This document shows, piece by piece, positions 8,553-17,218 of a stretch of 64,000 bases of DNA. The translations under genes and the position numbers were made by a program. The DNA comes from Gracilinema caldarium DSM 7334 (GTDB taxonomy: Bacteria > Spirochaetota > Spirochaetia > Treponematales > Breznakiellaceae): assembly GCF_000219725.1 (NCBI RefSeq), contig NC_015732.1:744001-808000 (forward strand), in the 5' to 3' direction. Position 1 is the stretch's first letter. Each line of letters starts with the position of its first letter. Under the pieces are notes generated by a model. The model searched no databases. It was not told where the DNA came from and worked only from the letters and a program-made list of their open reading frames with translations.

Positions 8553-10796
8553 TTATTTATTCTTTGCCCAATAACTGCAGAAGGTGTCCAGGGTTCGCAT
8601 GGCAGAACGGATATCCTGGTACACCGGAAGCCCCCCCTCTTCCAGCACCCGAACCAGTCCCTGGTATCGGGATCCGGCGTTAACTGAAAGCACCAGGGGC
8701 TTTTTATGTTTTGCGGCCACCTGTACCAGAAGCGGGCCCAGAGCGTCGGGATCCCTGCACAGATCTTCGGTGGTTTTTAAGGTTTCCACATGGGGAACGA
8801 TGGCGACGAAAGCACAGTCTACCTGGGGGTCTCCCAGAATGGTATCCACAATGTTTGCAAAGAGCCGATCGCCGGTCATGGGTGTCACATCCAGAAATGA
8901 GGCTCCCACATTTAAAAGACCATGCTCGTTGAGCCTTTCCAGGGCCTGGTTTGTTTCAGTGGTGTACACTGCACTTTTCAGGTTTCCAAGCAGGTCTGCC
9001 CCCATGGTGGCATCGAGCCCTGCATTGACCACACCACCGACCCAGAGCCCTTTTGGTCGCCACCGGTCCAGCATCGAAAAGGCTTTTACGGCGTTGTAGA
9101 AGTCTGGCAGTTCATCAATCAGCATAATCCCAGCCTGGGAACAGGCGGCCTGGAAGACTTCATAATCTCCGGACATGCTCGCCGTGTGACTTGCCGCGGC
9201 CTTGGCCCCGGCCTCAGTTCTGCCAGCCTTGTACACAATGAGGGGCTTGGTGCTTTCCCGGGCAACTTCAAAGAAGGCCCTGCCTTCTCCGGGGCCAAGG
9301 CCTTCCAGGTACATGGCCATTACCGCAATGGATGGCTCCTCATTAAAGTAGCTCACCAGATCGGGGACATTGACATCAACCTTATTTCCGAAGGAGACGA
9401 TGGTCCGGTAGATGGGCCAATAGGGGGCCCGCTCGACTGCGGTAATGCCCATGGCTCCGGACTGGGTAAAGAGGGCCACATTGGAATGTTCGGTCCAGCG
9501 GATCGGCAGTCGGTCATCACCTAAAAAGAGGGTGTTTACTCCTTTTCGTTTCTGGTCTGGGGCAAAGAATACTCCCATGCAGTTGGGCCCGATGATTCTG
9601 AGTCCCCTCTGGCTGTGCTGGGCGACGATGGCCGCAAAGTCGCTGAAGCGGATATCTGTAGGGATCCCTGAAATAAGAATAACCGCCGAGCCGTCAGGAA
9701 CGGTCTCGAGGAATTCCACCGTTCGAGCTGCGGGGGCGGCAAAGACATAGAGGGAACACTTTACGGGGATATCCTGAATAGCGGGGTAGAGGGGATAGGT
9801 TTTACCGGCGATTTCGGTACTGCCGCCCTTGGGGTTCAGGCAATAAATGTCGTCCCGGCCAAGTTCGGTTAAGAGGCCTACGATAATCCGGGCCATGTTG
9901 TATTTGGATGCGTCAGAAGAGACTCCGGCTACTGCAATGCCCTGGGGCTCAAAAAAGGCTGTAAGGGAACTGGGGTCTTTACAGGTGCTACAGATGTCCC
10001 GTTCTTCTGCTGGTATAAATTGGGCAAACCCGTCGACGGCAACAAAGGGATGACCCGCGGTTTTAGCAAAGACAAAGGGATTTACATCCATCTGAAGGAG
10101 ATGATAGGCCGGTTTGGGATCCCGGCTAAAGGAATACTCATAGGCAAGTTGGGATATAGCATAGAGGGCTTCACCCATTTTGTTGCAGTAATCATCCTGA
10201 AGTTCCGGAGCAAATTTGTGACGGATTTTCAGGCTGTGGGTAATGTGAAAGGCTTCTTCTCGGGAAAGGGGCGCTAAAGCCAGATTCGGCGGGTCGTAAT
10301 ATTTGGCAAAAAACTCCGCATCATCCCCGCCCTTCGTAAGGGTCACCGTGGGGCCAAAGGCGATGTCTTCTTTAATTCCAATGAGCACTTCATTCCCCAG
10401 GGCCTGGGAAAAGGGAATTAACTGAGCCAGGAGAAATCCATCAATTGTTGGCTGTGCATCCGCTGGAAAATGTGAACAGACTTCCTGGCGCATCACTTCC
10501 ATAACAAAGCGGACGTAGAGAGGATCTTCCACATCGATCATTTTCACTCCCCCCACCTTGGACTTATGGGCAATATCGGGGGATACAATTTTTAGGACCG
10601 CCCGGGGCAGAAAAAGTGCAAGCTGTTCTTCAGATAGAGTAGTGGGATCGGTAATGTAGAGGTAGTTAGGGACCCGGAGTCCCATAATGTTTAAGAGTTC
10701 ATACACTTCAAACTCATATAAGGTACGGCGTCCTGCGGCAAAGGCTTTTTCAAACACGGCGTTAATCTTCTGTTCAACCTGTGGCTCCAGACTCAT
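8553..10796 (-). CDS. ADP-forming acyl-CoA synthetase (acetate-CoA ligase family)
   Basis: Enzyme of 747 residues related to NDP-forming acyl-CoA synthetases, which convert acyl-CoA, ADP and phosphate to acid, CoA and ATP. ATG 10796 is chosen because AGGAGG stands six bases before it; the frame is open 40 codons further but without a site. Domain order is beta-alpha: an ATP-grasp domain first (LKIVSPDIAHKSKVGGVKMID, TLTKGGDDAEF, DVNPFVFA; about 1-225), a CoA-binding domain (about 265-390, GIAVAGVSSDASKYN) and succinyl-CoA-ligase-like domains. SHTASMSGDYEVFQ contains the His expected to be phosphorylated. No GNAT domain is present, so it is not a Pat-type acetyltransferase. With acetate kinase in the same window it suggests acetate formation with energy recovery; the acyl specificity cannot be read. 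Confidence 0.85.
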   Translation of the reverse strand: MSLEPQVEQKINAVFEKAFAAGRRTLYEFEVYELLNIMGLRVPNYLYITDPTTLSEEQLALFLPRAVLKIVSPDIAHKSKVGGVKMIDVEDPLYVRFVMEVMRQEVCSHFPADAQPTIDGFLLAQLIPFSQALGNEVLIGIKEDIAFGPTVTLTKGGDDAEFFAKYYDPPNLALAPLSREEAFHITHSLKIRHKFAPELQDDYCNKMGEALYAISQLAYEYSFSRDPKPAYHLLQMDVNPFVFAKTAGHPFVAVDGFAQFIPAEERDICSTCKDPSSLTAFFEPQGIAVAGVSSDASKYNMARIIVGLLTELGRDDIYCLNPKGGSTEIAGKTYPLYPAIQDIPVKCSLYVFAAPAARTVEFLETVPDGSAVILISGIPTDIRFSDFAAIVAQHSQRGLRIIGPNCMGVFFAPDQKRKGVNTLFLGDDRLPIRWTEHSNVALFTQSGAMGITAVERAPYWPIYRTIVSFGNKVDVNVPDLVSYFNEEPSIAVMAMYLEGLGPGEGRAFFEVARESTKPLIVYKAGRTEAGAKAAASHTASMSGDYEVFQAACSQAGIMLIDELPDFYNAVKAFSMLDRWRPKGLWVGGVVNAGLDATMGADLLGNLKSAVYTTETNQALERLNEHGLLNVGASFLDVTPMTGDRLFANIVDTILGDPQVDCAFVAIVPHVETLKTTEDLCRDPDALGPLLVQVAAKHKKPLVLSVNAGSRYQGLVRVLEEGGLPVYQDIRSAMRTLDTFCSYWAKNK

Positions 10797-11124
10797 AGGG
10801 GTCCTCCTGATTCTATTGTAGCATAGCTTGATAAAATCTGCGCGAAGACCTGTAAGCCCTAACGATAGAAATATCTTCACGGGGCATATCTGTGAAAATA
10901 TTTCTCTGTTTTCCATAGTAATGAGAAAATATTTCCTCCTAATAATGGGTACACTGAGGCTCTACGCAAAATCCTGCTTCAATTCAGTTGATGCTGGGTG
11001 TAACTGACAGCTCTGCTAGTGTTATATAATCGATAAATCTTTTCTATATATACAATTATATAAACAACCGCTGATAAAGATGATTCTTTATATTTTTTAA
11101 TTAAAATTACAAAAAAGTCTGAAC
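10797..11124. other. Intergenic region between acyl-CoA synthetase and the sigma-54 promoter
   Basis: No gene seen. It holds the 5' leader of the synthetase gene on the minus strand, a long hairpin and repeats at 10867-10932, a weak inverted repeat TCAGTT-N12-AACTGA at 10984-11007, and AT-rich sequence without a recognisable gene. Confidence 0.6.
10867..10932. repeat. Three GAAA-TAT-TTC-like elements with a 14-bp hairpin
   Basis: AGAAATATCTTCAC (10867-10880) and GTGAAAATATTTCT (10892-10905) form an inverted repeat matching at 13 of 14 positions, with an 11-base loop. A third copy, GAAAATATTTC, lies near 10923-10933. They sit 70-135 bases upstream of the acyl-CoA synthetase start and could be operators or leader structure. 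Confidence 0.5.
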
Positions 11125-11142
11125 TTGGCACGGTTAATGCAT
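11125..11142 (+). promoter_or_regulatory. Sigma-54 promoter
   Basis: TTGGCACGGTTAATGCAT has the invariant GG (11127-11128), ten bases, then GC (11139-11140), and a full TTGGCAC -24 element. Transcription would start near 11152, about 90 bases before the ATG of the exported protein. Confidence 0.85.
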
Positions 11143-11153
11143 GATAATAAATG

Positions 11154-11229
11154 TCGGTCGTTGACCGAAGGTACATCAGATGGAGCGGAGCAATTCGCTC
11201 CGCACAGAATAGAAGACGGAGTAATCCGT
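11154..11229 (+). other. Structured mRNA leader with three hairpins
   Basis: Three perfect inverted repeats stand in a row between the sigma-54 promoter and the ribosome-binding site: TCGGTC/GACCGA (11154-11168), GCGGAGC/GCTCCGC (11185-11203) and ACGGA/TCCGT (11216-11229). The last one ends next to the AAGGAG site at 11230-11235, so folding could affect translation or mRNA stability. Confidence 0.6.
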
Positions 11230-11241
11230 AAGGAGTATGCT

Positions 11242-11694
11242 ATGAAACGCATTCTTATTATCGTCACCGCTGGCCTTATCGCCGCCGGATCCCTCTCTGC
11301 TCAGGCTTTTGGCCCTGGAGTTGGCCCTCAGATTGCAGGACAGATGCAAGGCCTTCAGACCGTAAAGGTCGAAGGGAAACTTGCTCTCGTAAATGGTATG
11401 ATTGCTGTCCAGAGCGGTGGCAAAACCTACTATGTGGGTGGTTTGAACCGGCTTATCGGCTTTATCGACGGGCTTAAAGAAGGCGCCTCGGTAAAACTGG
11501 AGGGCTATGCCTTGGCATTCCCCGGCGCACCGGAATACCTGCATCTTCGGGTAACCAAGCTGACCTTTAACGGAAAAGATTATGACCTTTCTAACAGCTT
11601 TGGCCGAGGTATGGGTGCTATGGGTCCTATGGGGATGAATGGTCCCGGTTTTGACGGCCGGAATGGTAGGGCTGGCCGCGGCGACCGCTGGTAA
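11242..11694 (+). CDS. Small exported protein with Gly/Met-rich tail, sigma-54 driven
   Basis: A 150-residue protein. ATG 11242 has AAGGAG seven bases upstream and opens a clean signal peptide (MKRILIIVTAGLIAAGSLSAQA). The mature part begins with a Gly/Gln segment, then about 80 residues with beta-like pattern (VKVEGKLALVNGMIAVQSGGKTYYVGGL ... VKLEGYALAFP ... LRVTKLTFNGKDYDL), and ends in a low-complexity tail with GRGMGAMGPMGMNGPG and RGDRW. I recognise no family. The repeated Met and Gly in the tail recall metal-binding or chaperone-like periplasmic proteins, but that is only a guess. It stands alone behind a sigma-54 promoter and structured leader and is closed by a strong terminator. Confidence 0.75.
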   Translation: MKRILIIVTAGLIAAGSLSAQAFGPGVGPQIAGQMQGLQTVKVEGKLALVNGMIAVQSGGKTYYVGGLNRLIGFIDGLKEGASVKLEGYALAFPGAPEYLHLRVTKLTFNGKDYDLSNSFGRGMGAMGPMGMNGPGFDGRNGRAGRGDRW

Positions 11695-11772
11695 TATTTC
11701 TGACAAAATCGAAGTGTCCCTGAACGCTGCTCTTCTTGTAAAGCTAGCATTGTTCAGGGGTTTGTAAGAGGT

Positions 11773-11808
11773 CCCCTGTTAGGGCTCATCCCCTAGCAGG
11801 GGTTTTAT
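11773..11808 (+). terminator. Strong terminator after the exported protein
   Basis: A 12-bp stem CCCCTGTTAGGG (11773-11784) with CCCTAGCAGGGG (11791-11802, one G-U pair) is followed by TTTTATTTT. A weaker inverted repeat CCCTGAAC/GTTCAGGG lies just upstream at about 11718-11760. Confidence 0.9.
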
Positions 11809-12119
11809 TTTCTATACTTTCCCACCTTTTCTTCCGTTGTACCCATATTGGTGCCGCTCCAGAGTTTTATATAGCTGGCGGCGGTACTGACTCCTTGTTC
11901 TAGCATGTGGGCATGAACCTGTCCTGCCAATTCGAGGAGTTGGGGCAGGGGACCTTCTATCACTGTTTCAAAGGGCCCTACCTCATAGGAGAGCCCCGAT
12001 GCTTGAATCATTTGTATAACGCTGTCGACTACTGCATAGGTCTCTGCTTTTGTTGCAAGTCCCATGGGAAGACATTGAATAGCCATCGCTGAGGGTATAG
12101 CATTTACATCAATTTTCAT
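11805..12119 (-). CDS. Thiamine-binding protein of the MTH1187/YkoF family
   Basis: A 104-residue single-domain member of the thiamine-binding UPF0045/MTH1187 family, which has a ferredoxin-like fold also found twice in YkoF. Visible family features are the IPSAMAIQCLPMG opening strand, ASGLSYEVGPFETVIEGPLPQLLEL and the terminal strand YIKLWSGTNMG. The start has AAGGAG at the right distance. It lies about 290 bases downstream of ykoC but is separated from it by a small gene on the other strand, so it probably has its own promoter in the 12119-12188 gap. Its place beside a riboswitch-controlled thiamine ECF transporter supports a role in thiamine or pyrimidine binding. Confidence 0.85.
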   Translation of the reverse strand: MKIDVNAIPSAMAIQCLPMGLATKAETYAVVDSVIQMIQASGLSYEVGPFETVIEGPLPQLLELAGQVHAHMLEQGVSTAASYIKLWSGTNMGTTEEKVGKYRK

Positions 12120-12187
12120 ATATACTCCTTATACATAAGATAGGGTCTTTTACTAGACCGGTATATGATAAAACAAGGAACAACGCC

Positions 12188-12403
12188 ATGAATGAATGCG
12201 AATTTGCACAGCAGTGTCCCTTTTTTAACAATCAGAGCGAAAACATGGGTACCGACATTGAGAACGTAAAAAACAGCTACTGCCGCAGCAACAATCTGCA
12301 TTGTGCTCTGTATATGATTGCCTCGAGCCTTGGTACCGATAAAATGCCAAAGAATGTGTTGCCCGGCGAAAAGGAAAAGGCTTTCGCAATCATTGCTGGC
12401 TAA
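12188..12403 (+). CDS. Small four-cysteine protein of unknown function
   Basis: A 71-residue protein with an AAGGA site upstream (about 12175). Four cysteines, C4, C10, C32 and C39, are arranged as C-x5-C (CEFAQQCPFF) and C-x6-C (YCRSNNLHCALYM), which could bind Zn or an Fe-S cluster. From memory, similar short proteins with a CPFF...YC...CARY pattern are widespread in anaerobes with no assigned function. It is transcribed against the thiamine genes, ending seven bases from the ykoC stop, and is not obviously related to them. The overlapping minus-strand frame looks like a shadow. Confidence 0.7.
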   Translation: MNECEFAQQCPFFNNQSENMGTDIENVKNSYCRSNNLHCALYMIASSLGTDKMPKNVLPGEKEKAFAIIAG

Positions 12404-12410
12404 GTTCCGG

Positions 12411-13208
12411 CTAACCCAGTTCAAAAACGAAGATCCCCACTCGTATAAGTCCGAGCCAGAGTATGAGGGCAGTAAAGCCTACTCCTATATCATACAGTGT
12501 ATCTTTTTTTGACCAAACAATTCGGTGGATAAAGGTTCGCTTATGAGCCTTTTCAAGCCCGCGGCCAGCCATGGAGAGACTGAGCCGTTCCCCATGCAAT
12601 ATAGCCCCAGAGAGAATGGTAATGGGCAGCCTGGTCAAAGACCGCTTGGGCAATGCCGTTCGGAATTGTTTTCTAGTTTTACCCCGTGATCCTGCTAGGC
12701 GAATTTCCTGGGCCTTCTGGGCAATTTCGATATCCCGTTTTAAGAGGGGAATCGTATTCCACCCTGCGAAAAGAGAAAAGCCAAAGCGGTAACTAAGATG
12801 CCAGTTCTGCATGAGAGCTCTGATAATGTCATAGGGACTTGCCGCTAGGATGTATCCTGAGGAAAGACATATCAGTGTAAAACTTCTGAGAAACACTGCA
12901 ATCGCCCGGTCTAGGCCGTTTACCCCCTCAGCGGGAAAGAACAGATTCATAAAAAAAAGTCCAAAGGACAACGTTGAAAGGGGCAGAACCAGGCGGATGA
13001 AACGCTGGAATTCAAGGCGAGCCACAAGAAACAGGTTGATGAGTCCCAAGGCCAGGTAAGAGAGGGGGGTGAGTTTATCCATGGCAAAGAGGACTGGTAT
13101 CATAATAAACAGTTGGGCGAGGAGCAATGCCAGGGGGTTTGGTTTCCAGCTTTGTTGCTGTCTCTGGCAGTATTCCGTGTTATTGTCGACTGTGTGGCTT
13201 TTGTTCAT
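12411..13208 (-). CDS. ykoC: Thiamine ECF transporter T component (YkoC-like)
   Basis: Transmembrane coupling subunit (EcfT/CbiQ family) of 265 residues with hydrophobic segments at about 26-60, 60-80, 90-125 and a C-terminal one (about 240-262). The cytoplasmic coupling helices show the family Ala-Arg-Gly signatures in diverged form: EIRLAGSRGKTRKQF and LSMAGRGLEKAHKR. The start codon overlaps the ykoD stop by four bases (ATGA), so the two are translationally coupled. It joins the ATPase pair to the S component YkoE to import thiamine or its precursor. Confidence 0.85.
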   Translation of the reverse strand: MNKSHTVDNNTEYCQRQQQSWKPNPLALLLAQLFIMIPVLFAMDKLTPLSYLALGLINLFLVARLEFQRFIRLVLPLSTLSFGLFFMNLFFPAEGVNGLDRAIAVFLRSFTLICLSSGYILAASPYDIIRALMQNWHLSYRFGFSLFAGWNTIPLLKRDIEIAQKAQEIRLAGSRGKTRKQFRTALPKRSLTRLPITILSGAILHGERLSLSMAGRGLEKAHKRTFIHRIVWSKKDTLYDIGVGFTALILWLGLIRVGIFVFELG

Positions 13209-14686
13209 AGATACATTTCCTCCAGATGCCCTTCGGTAAGCCAGAGGGTCCTGCAGGAGAGGGCCTTAACGAAGGGGCTGTCGTGGCTTACCATCAATAT
13301 GGTCGACTGGGCAAGCTCCGGAAGCTGGAGATATTCCAGAAGGCGGTGCCGGGCTTCCCGATCAAGACCGTAGGTCGGTTCATCCATGATGATGAGGTCC
13401 CGCTCCATGGCCAGGGCGATGCAGAGGGTGAGGCGCCGTTTTTCTCCTTCGCTTAATTTAAAAGGATGGGCTTGGAGCCGGTGGTCCAGCGAAAAACGCT
13501 TTGCCAGCTGCAGGGCTTGCTCCTTACGCTCTGTGTTAAAAGCTAGTTCCGCTTCCACTGTTTCTTCTACAAAGAGATGCTCTGGGTTCTGGGGAATATA
13601 GGCCAGATGCCGGTAATACTCGTCCCGTTTCATGGTGCTGATATCCTGGCCGCTGAACCAGATTGTATTCTGTTCTACCGGAAGAAGCTGGACGATTTTC
13701 TTTAATAATGTGGTTTTACCACTTCCGCTTGGTCCCATGATGGCGGTTATGGTGCCCCGGTAGAGCGTTAACTCAAGATTTTGTAGAATGGCCTTACTTC
13801 GCTGGGCTTGCAGTGCGGCAGACCCTTGGACAGGTTTTGTCAATATGAGTCCCTGATTTTTTCTGGCAGGTCCATGCTCACTGTAGTGATGAGACAGTCC
13901 ATGAATTTCAAGCAGAGGTGCCTGTGATGTAGGACCAAGCGCTGGCGTGCTGACAGGATCGGGGAAAATGCCGGTAGCGTGAGGTAAAGTGCCATGACCA
14001 TTCTCGGGAAGCTCAAGGCTTGGGGTGTTAGCCAGCACATCCTCCCAGGATCTCTGCTCTGTAAGGCGCCCTTCATCAATCTGAACCCAGCGGGTGCAGA
14101 AACCTTGTACAAGCTCCAAACGATGTTCCACCAGGACCACCGTTATCTCCGATGGCAGTTGCTCCAGGTCCCGGAAAAGCTGGCGGGACCGGTCCTCATC
14201 CAGGTAGGAGGTAGGTTCATCGAGGAATAAGATTTCCGGTTCCTGGATGATCCCCGCCGCCAGGGACAGCCGCTGGCATTCACCGCCGGATAGCTCCAGA
14301 GGATTCCGATAGCGGAATTGAGTCATGCCGAAGCGGTTCAGCATGGTCGTAATGCGCCGGTCCATTTCATCCACCGGCATAGCCTGATTTTCCAGCGGAA
14401 AGGCAAGTTCTTCCTCTACAGTGGGGGTGATGATTTGGGCTTCGGGGTTTTGCAGGACCAGGGCTTTGCGGGTGTAGGACAGCCTGAGACTACCCGTGAG
14501 TTCCCCACCCACATAGTCCGGTACAAGTCCTGCAAGGATGGCCAGAAGGGTCGATTTTCCGCTTCCGGAAGGTCCGTGCAGGAGCAGGCGGTCCCCCCGG
14601 TGGATACTCAACCTAATGTCCTTAAGCAGGGGCTTGCGCCTGCCGGGAAAACGGAATGACAGGTCTTCCAGCCGAATGAGTTCCAT
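13205..14686 (-). CDS. ykoD: Thiamine ECF transporter double ATPase (YkoD-like)
   Basis: Two ABC ATPase domains in one 493-residue chain. The first (about 1-225) has Walker A GPSGSGKSTLL, signature LSGGECQRLSL and Walker B ILFLDEPTSYLDED. The second (about 255-490) has GPSGSGKTTLL, an altered signature LSEGEKRRLTL (Glu for the second Gly) and LIIMDEPTYGLDRE. Tandem fused ATPases are typical of YkoD. It sits between ykoE (32-base gap) and ykoC (4-base overlap) in an operon behind a TPP riboswitch, which sets its substrate class as thiamine or hydroxymethylpyrimidine. Confidence 0.93.
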   Translation of the reverse strand: MELIRLEDLSFRFPGRRKPLLKDIRLSIHRGDRLLLHGPSGSGKSTLLAILAGLVPDYVGGELTGSLRLSYTRKALVLQNPEAQIITPTVEEELAFPLENQAMPVDEMDRRITTMLNRFGMTQFRYRNPLELSGGECQRLSLAAGIIQEPEILFLDEPTSYLDEDRSRQLFRDLEQLPSEITVVLVEHRLELVQGFCTRWVQIDEGRLTEQRSWEDVLANTPSLELPENGHGTLPHATGIFPDPVSTPALGPTSQAPLLEIHGLSHHYSEHGPARKNQGLILTKPVQGSAALQAQRSKAILQNLELTLYRGTITAIMGPSGSGKTTLLKKIVQLLPVEQNTIWFSGQDISTMKRDEYYRHLAYIPQNPEHLFVEETVEAELAFNTERKEQALQLAKRFSLDHRLQAHPFKLSEGEKRRLTLCIALAMERDLIIMDEPTYGLDREARHRLLEYLQLPELAQSTILMVSHDSPFVKALSCRTLWLTEGHLEEMYL

Positions 14687-14718
14687 AATATACCACCAGG
14701 AATAGCCCGTTGGAGGCC

Positions 14719-15324
14719 CTATTCCCTGTCTCCAGCCTGTTCATCCCGCACCAGGTCGTCAGCACAGCGCAGGTTTGATGCAACACCGGTGCGGATAATG
14801 CCCCGGCCGATCCGGTAGGCCAGCCAGCCAGCCCAGAAGAGGCCGCCGACGGAGACGGACACAATCTGGATGGGCCAGATCCAGGCCTGGAGGGTCCAGT
14901 ACTGGCTGTAAAAGAAGTCCAGTACATATGAAAAGATTGATGAAACGAGGGCCGCCAGGAGCATGGTGGGTAAATTCCATTTCTTATACCGGGTAGCGGC
15001 GAAAACCACCTCCGCCCCCAGGCCCTGTACGAGGCCCCAAATGGCCGCGGTGATACCCCACTGGGTAATAAAGCCTTCGAGGATAGCTGCCAGGACTTCG
15101 CCGAGCAGGGCCGCCCCGGGCCGCCGGATGATAAAGGCTACCAGGGTCCCGCCGATGAACCAGACCCCTGCAAGGAGGTAATCGAGGCCGATGGCCGACA
15201 GGGGTTTAGCAAGGGCCGCAATAAAGGTCCAGGCCCAGAAGAGTACACCGATGGCGATAGAAAGCACCACCAGGACCACGACTTCGTTCAGTTTCCAGGA
15301 AAACAATTTGTTGTTCCCAGCCAT
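14719..15324 (-). CDS. ykoE: Thiamine ECF transporter S component (YkoE-like)
   Basis: Substrate-binding membrane subunit of 201 residues. ATG 15324 is chosen because AAAGGAG stands just upstream and the extra residues of the longer frame would lie in the riboswitch leader. Five or six hydrophobic segments are visible (VVVLVVLSIAIGVLFWAWTFIAAL, LLAGVWFIGGTLVAFII, LLGEVLAAILEGFI, LLAALVSSIFSYVL, VSVSVGGLFWAGWLAYRIG). The pattern GALLGEVLAAILEGFITQWG fits the YkoE family. It is the first gene of the ykoE-D-C operon, directly under a TPP riboswitch, so it should bring in thiamine or HMP when TPP is low. Confidence 0.92.
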   Translation of the reverse strand: MAGNNKLFSWKLNEVVVLVVLSIAIGVLFWAWTFIAALAKPLSAIGLDYLLAGVWFIGGTLVAFIIRRPGAALLGEVLAAILEGFITQWGITAAIWGLVQGLGAEVVFAATRYKKWNLPTMLLAALVSSIFSYVLDFFYSQYWTLQAWIWPIQIVSVSVGGLFWAGWLAYRIGRGIIRTGVASNLRCADDLVRDEQAGDRE

Positions 15325-15393
15325 AGATGCTCCTTTCCGGTACATACCGGTCTGTGCGAAAATAATGGCTGTGGGGAATAGTTGATGAGACAC

Positions 15394-15474
<81 letters not shown>

Positions 15475-15494
15475 AGCACTGTAGACAGCTTGGG

Positions 15495-17216
15495 CTATTT
15501 TGTCAAGGGAAGGGGTGCTTTGATTATTGGCAGGATGATGATAAATTCTGTTCCTTTACCAATTTCTGAATTCACAAAAATCTTTCCCTTGTGAGTTTCC
15601 ACTATAATAGTATACGATATTGATAAACCTAACCCTGTACCTTTGCCTGGTTCTTTTGTGGTAAAAAAGGGATCAAAGATTTTATTTCGTATCCCATCGG
15701 GAATACCTGGGCCATTGTCCTTTATAGACACCATGACATTGCCCCTTTCTTCCCAGGTTTTAATGATTATACGGCCCCGTTCTTCCTTTTTTGCACCCTC
15801 AATGGCTTGGGCGGCGTTGACGAGTAGGTTAAGCCATACTTGGTTTAATTCATTACCCCTGGCCATAATTTTGGGTATTGCCCCGAGTTGTTTTTCCACA
15901 TCGGCTACATATTTAATCTCGTTCCAGGCAACGACAAGGGTGCTTTCGAGGCCTGCATTAAGATCATACTCATCAAAACCTTCTCCCTGATCAAGCCGTG
16001 AAAAGGTTTTTAGGTCCGCCACAATTCTGATGATTCGTTCAAAACCTTCGGCAGACTCAATAAGTATTTCCTGCATTTTATCAATTTGTTTGTTCAGCTG
16101 GTTTACAATTGCAGTACCCTGTTCTGAAAGACCCGATTGAGCAAGCTCTTTTATAAGTTCCTGGGTTTTTTCCATGTATTTACCCATTACACTATGGTTG
16201 CTCTTAAGAAAGCCCAGGGGATTATTTATTTCATGGGCTACTCCTGCCGCAAGCTGACCGATCGAAGCCATCTTTTCCTGCTGAACCAATATTTCCTGGG
16301 TTTTCTGGAGTTTACTGTTCAATTCAGATAGTTCCAGGTTAGTCCGCCATAATTCCCGCTCTTTTTCGATCCGTTCGGTTATGTCATTAATAATCCCCTG
16401 CAATTCATGGATTTTTCCATCCTCGCCTCGCAGAACCGCAATGGATTCAAGGCAATACATTAATCTTCCATCAGTACTTGTCAGAATAGTTTCATAAGTT
16501 ACATAACCCTGATCTAACAGACGTTTTAATCCGACATTCCGGTCTTCGGGGTTATAGAGTAGTTGTTTAAAAGGTTTGCCAATTACTTCATTTTGATTGG
16601 TATAACCAAGGGCTTGAAGCCCGGCAGGATTCATACTGGTAATATAATCATCTCCGTCGCAGGTATATATTATATTAGGGGATGAATCAAAGAGATTTTT
16701 AAAACGTTTTTCATTAAGTGAAAGCCGTTCAATGAGTTTTTTATTCTCATATTGGGATATGCTCAGCTTTGTTCTAATTGCAAGGATTGTAGCAATCGTT
16801 TTGGAAATTTCTTGTAATAGGGAAATAGTTTTTTCATCCCAGGGATTATCTGACCTACCCAGGGCTACATAGCCTTGGAGTGCTGAATTGGGCGGGAAAA
16901 GACTGCAACCTGCCCAATAGGATTCTGTTTCACCAAAGGGGGGAATTTTCCAGGGACCGAAGATGCAGGAATCTTTACCGTGAGCTAAAGCAAAGGTCTT
17001 TTCTATACTTCTCCAATGAAGGGCCGAAAGCTTTATAGAGTATAAAGAGCCAGAACAGCGTAGATGATATATGCCAGACAGGTCTTTAAAAAAAATCGCC
17101 GCTGTCTTTGCTTTCAATAATCTGCAGAGTTCATTAGCTACTAATATATCCGCATGTTCTGTGGTATCCTTTGCATACAATAAAACAATCTCTAATAAGA
17201 GTTTGTCTGGACTCAT
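15495..17216 (-). CDS. GAF-PAS sensor histidine kinase
   Basis: Soluble histidine kinase of 573 residues. Residues about 1-150 look like a GAF domain, 165-290 a PAS/PAC domain ([34 protein letters not shown], then [10 protein letters not shown]), and 290-320 a coiled coil. The HisKA-type helix has the phosphoacceptor His in [14 protein letters not shown]. The HATPase has its N box ([15 protein letters not shown]), G1 (DNGPGIP), F (FDPFFTTK) and G2 ([12 protein letters not shown]) motifs. No membrane segment is seen. It ends a three-gene operon with an RsbU-type phosphatase and a STAS protein; the response-regulator phosphatase upstream is its likely partner. Confidence 0.93.
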   Translation of the reverse strand: MSPDKLLLEIVLLYAKDTTEHADILVANELCRLLKAKTAAIFFKDLSGIYHLRCSGSLYSIKLSALHWRSIEKTFALAHGKDSCIFGPWKIPPFGETESYWAGCSLFPPNSALQGYVALGRSDNPWDEKTISLLQEISKTIATILAIRTKLSISQYENKKLIERLSLNEKRFKNLFDSSPNIIYTCDGDDYITSMNPAGLQALGYTNQNEVIGKPFKQLLYNPEDRNVGLKRLLDQGYVTYETILTSTDGRLMYCLESIAVLRGEDGKIHELQGIINDITERIEKERELWRTNLELSELNSKLQKTQEILVQQEKMASIGQLAAGVAHEINNPLGFLKSNHSVMGKYMEKTQELIKELAQSGLSEQGTAIVNQLNKQIDKMQEILIESAEGFERIIRIVADLKTFSRLDQGEGFDEYDLNAGLESTLVVAWNEIKYVADVEKQLGAIPKIMARGNELNQVWLNLLVNAAQAIEGAKKEERGRIIIKTWEERGNVMVSIKDNGPGIPDGIRNKIFDPFFTTKEPGKGTGLGLSISYTIIVETHKGKIFVNSEIGKGTEFIIILPIIKAPLPLTK

Positions 17217-17218
17217 GG

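Noticed and set aside
12116-12424. Minus-strand frame of 102 codons over the small cysteine protein
   Set aside because: It overlaps both the small gene and the thiamine-binding start, has no ribosome-binding site and no family resemblance.
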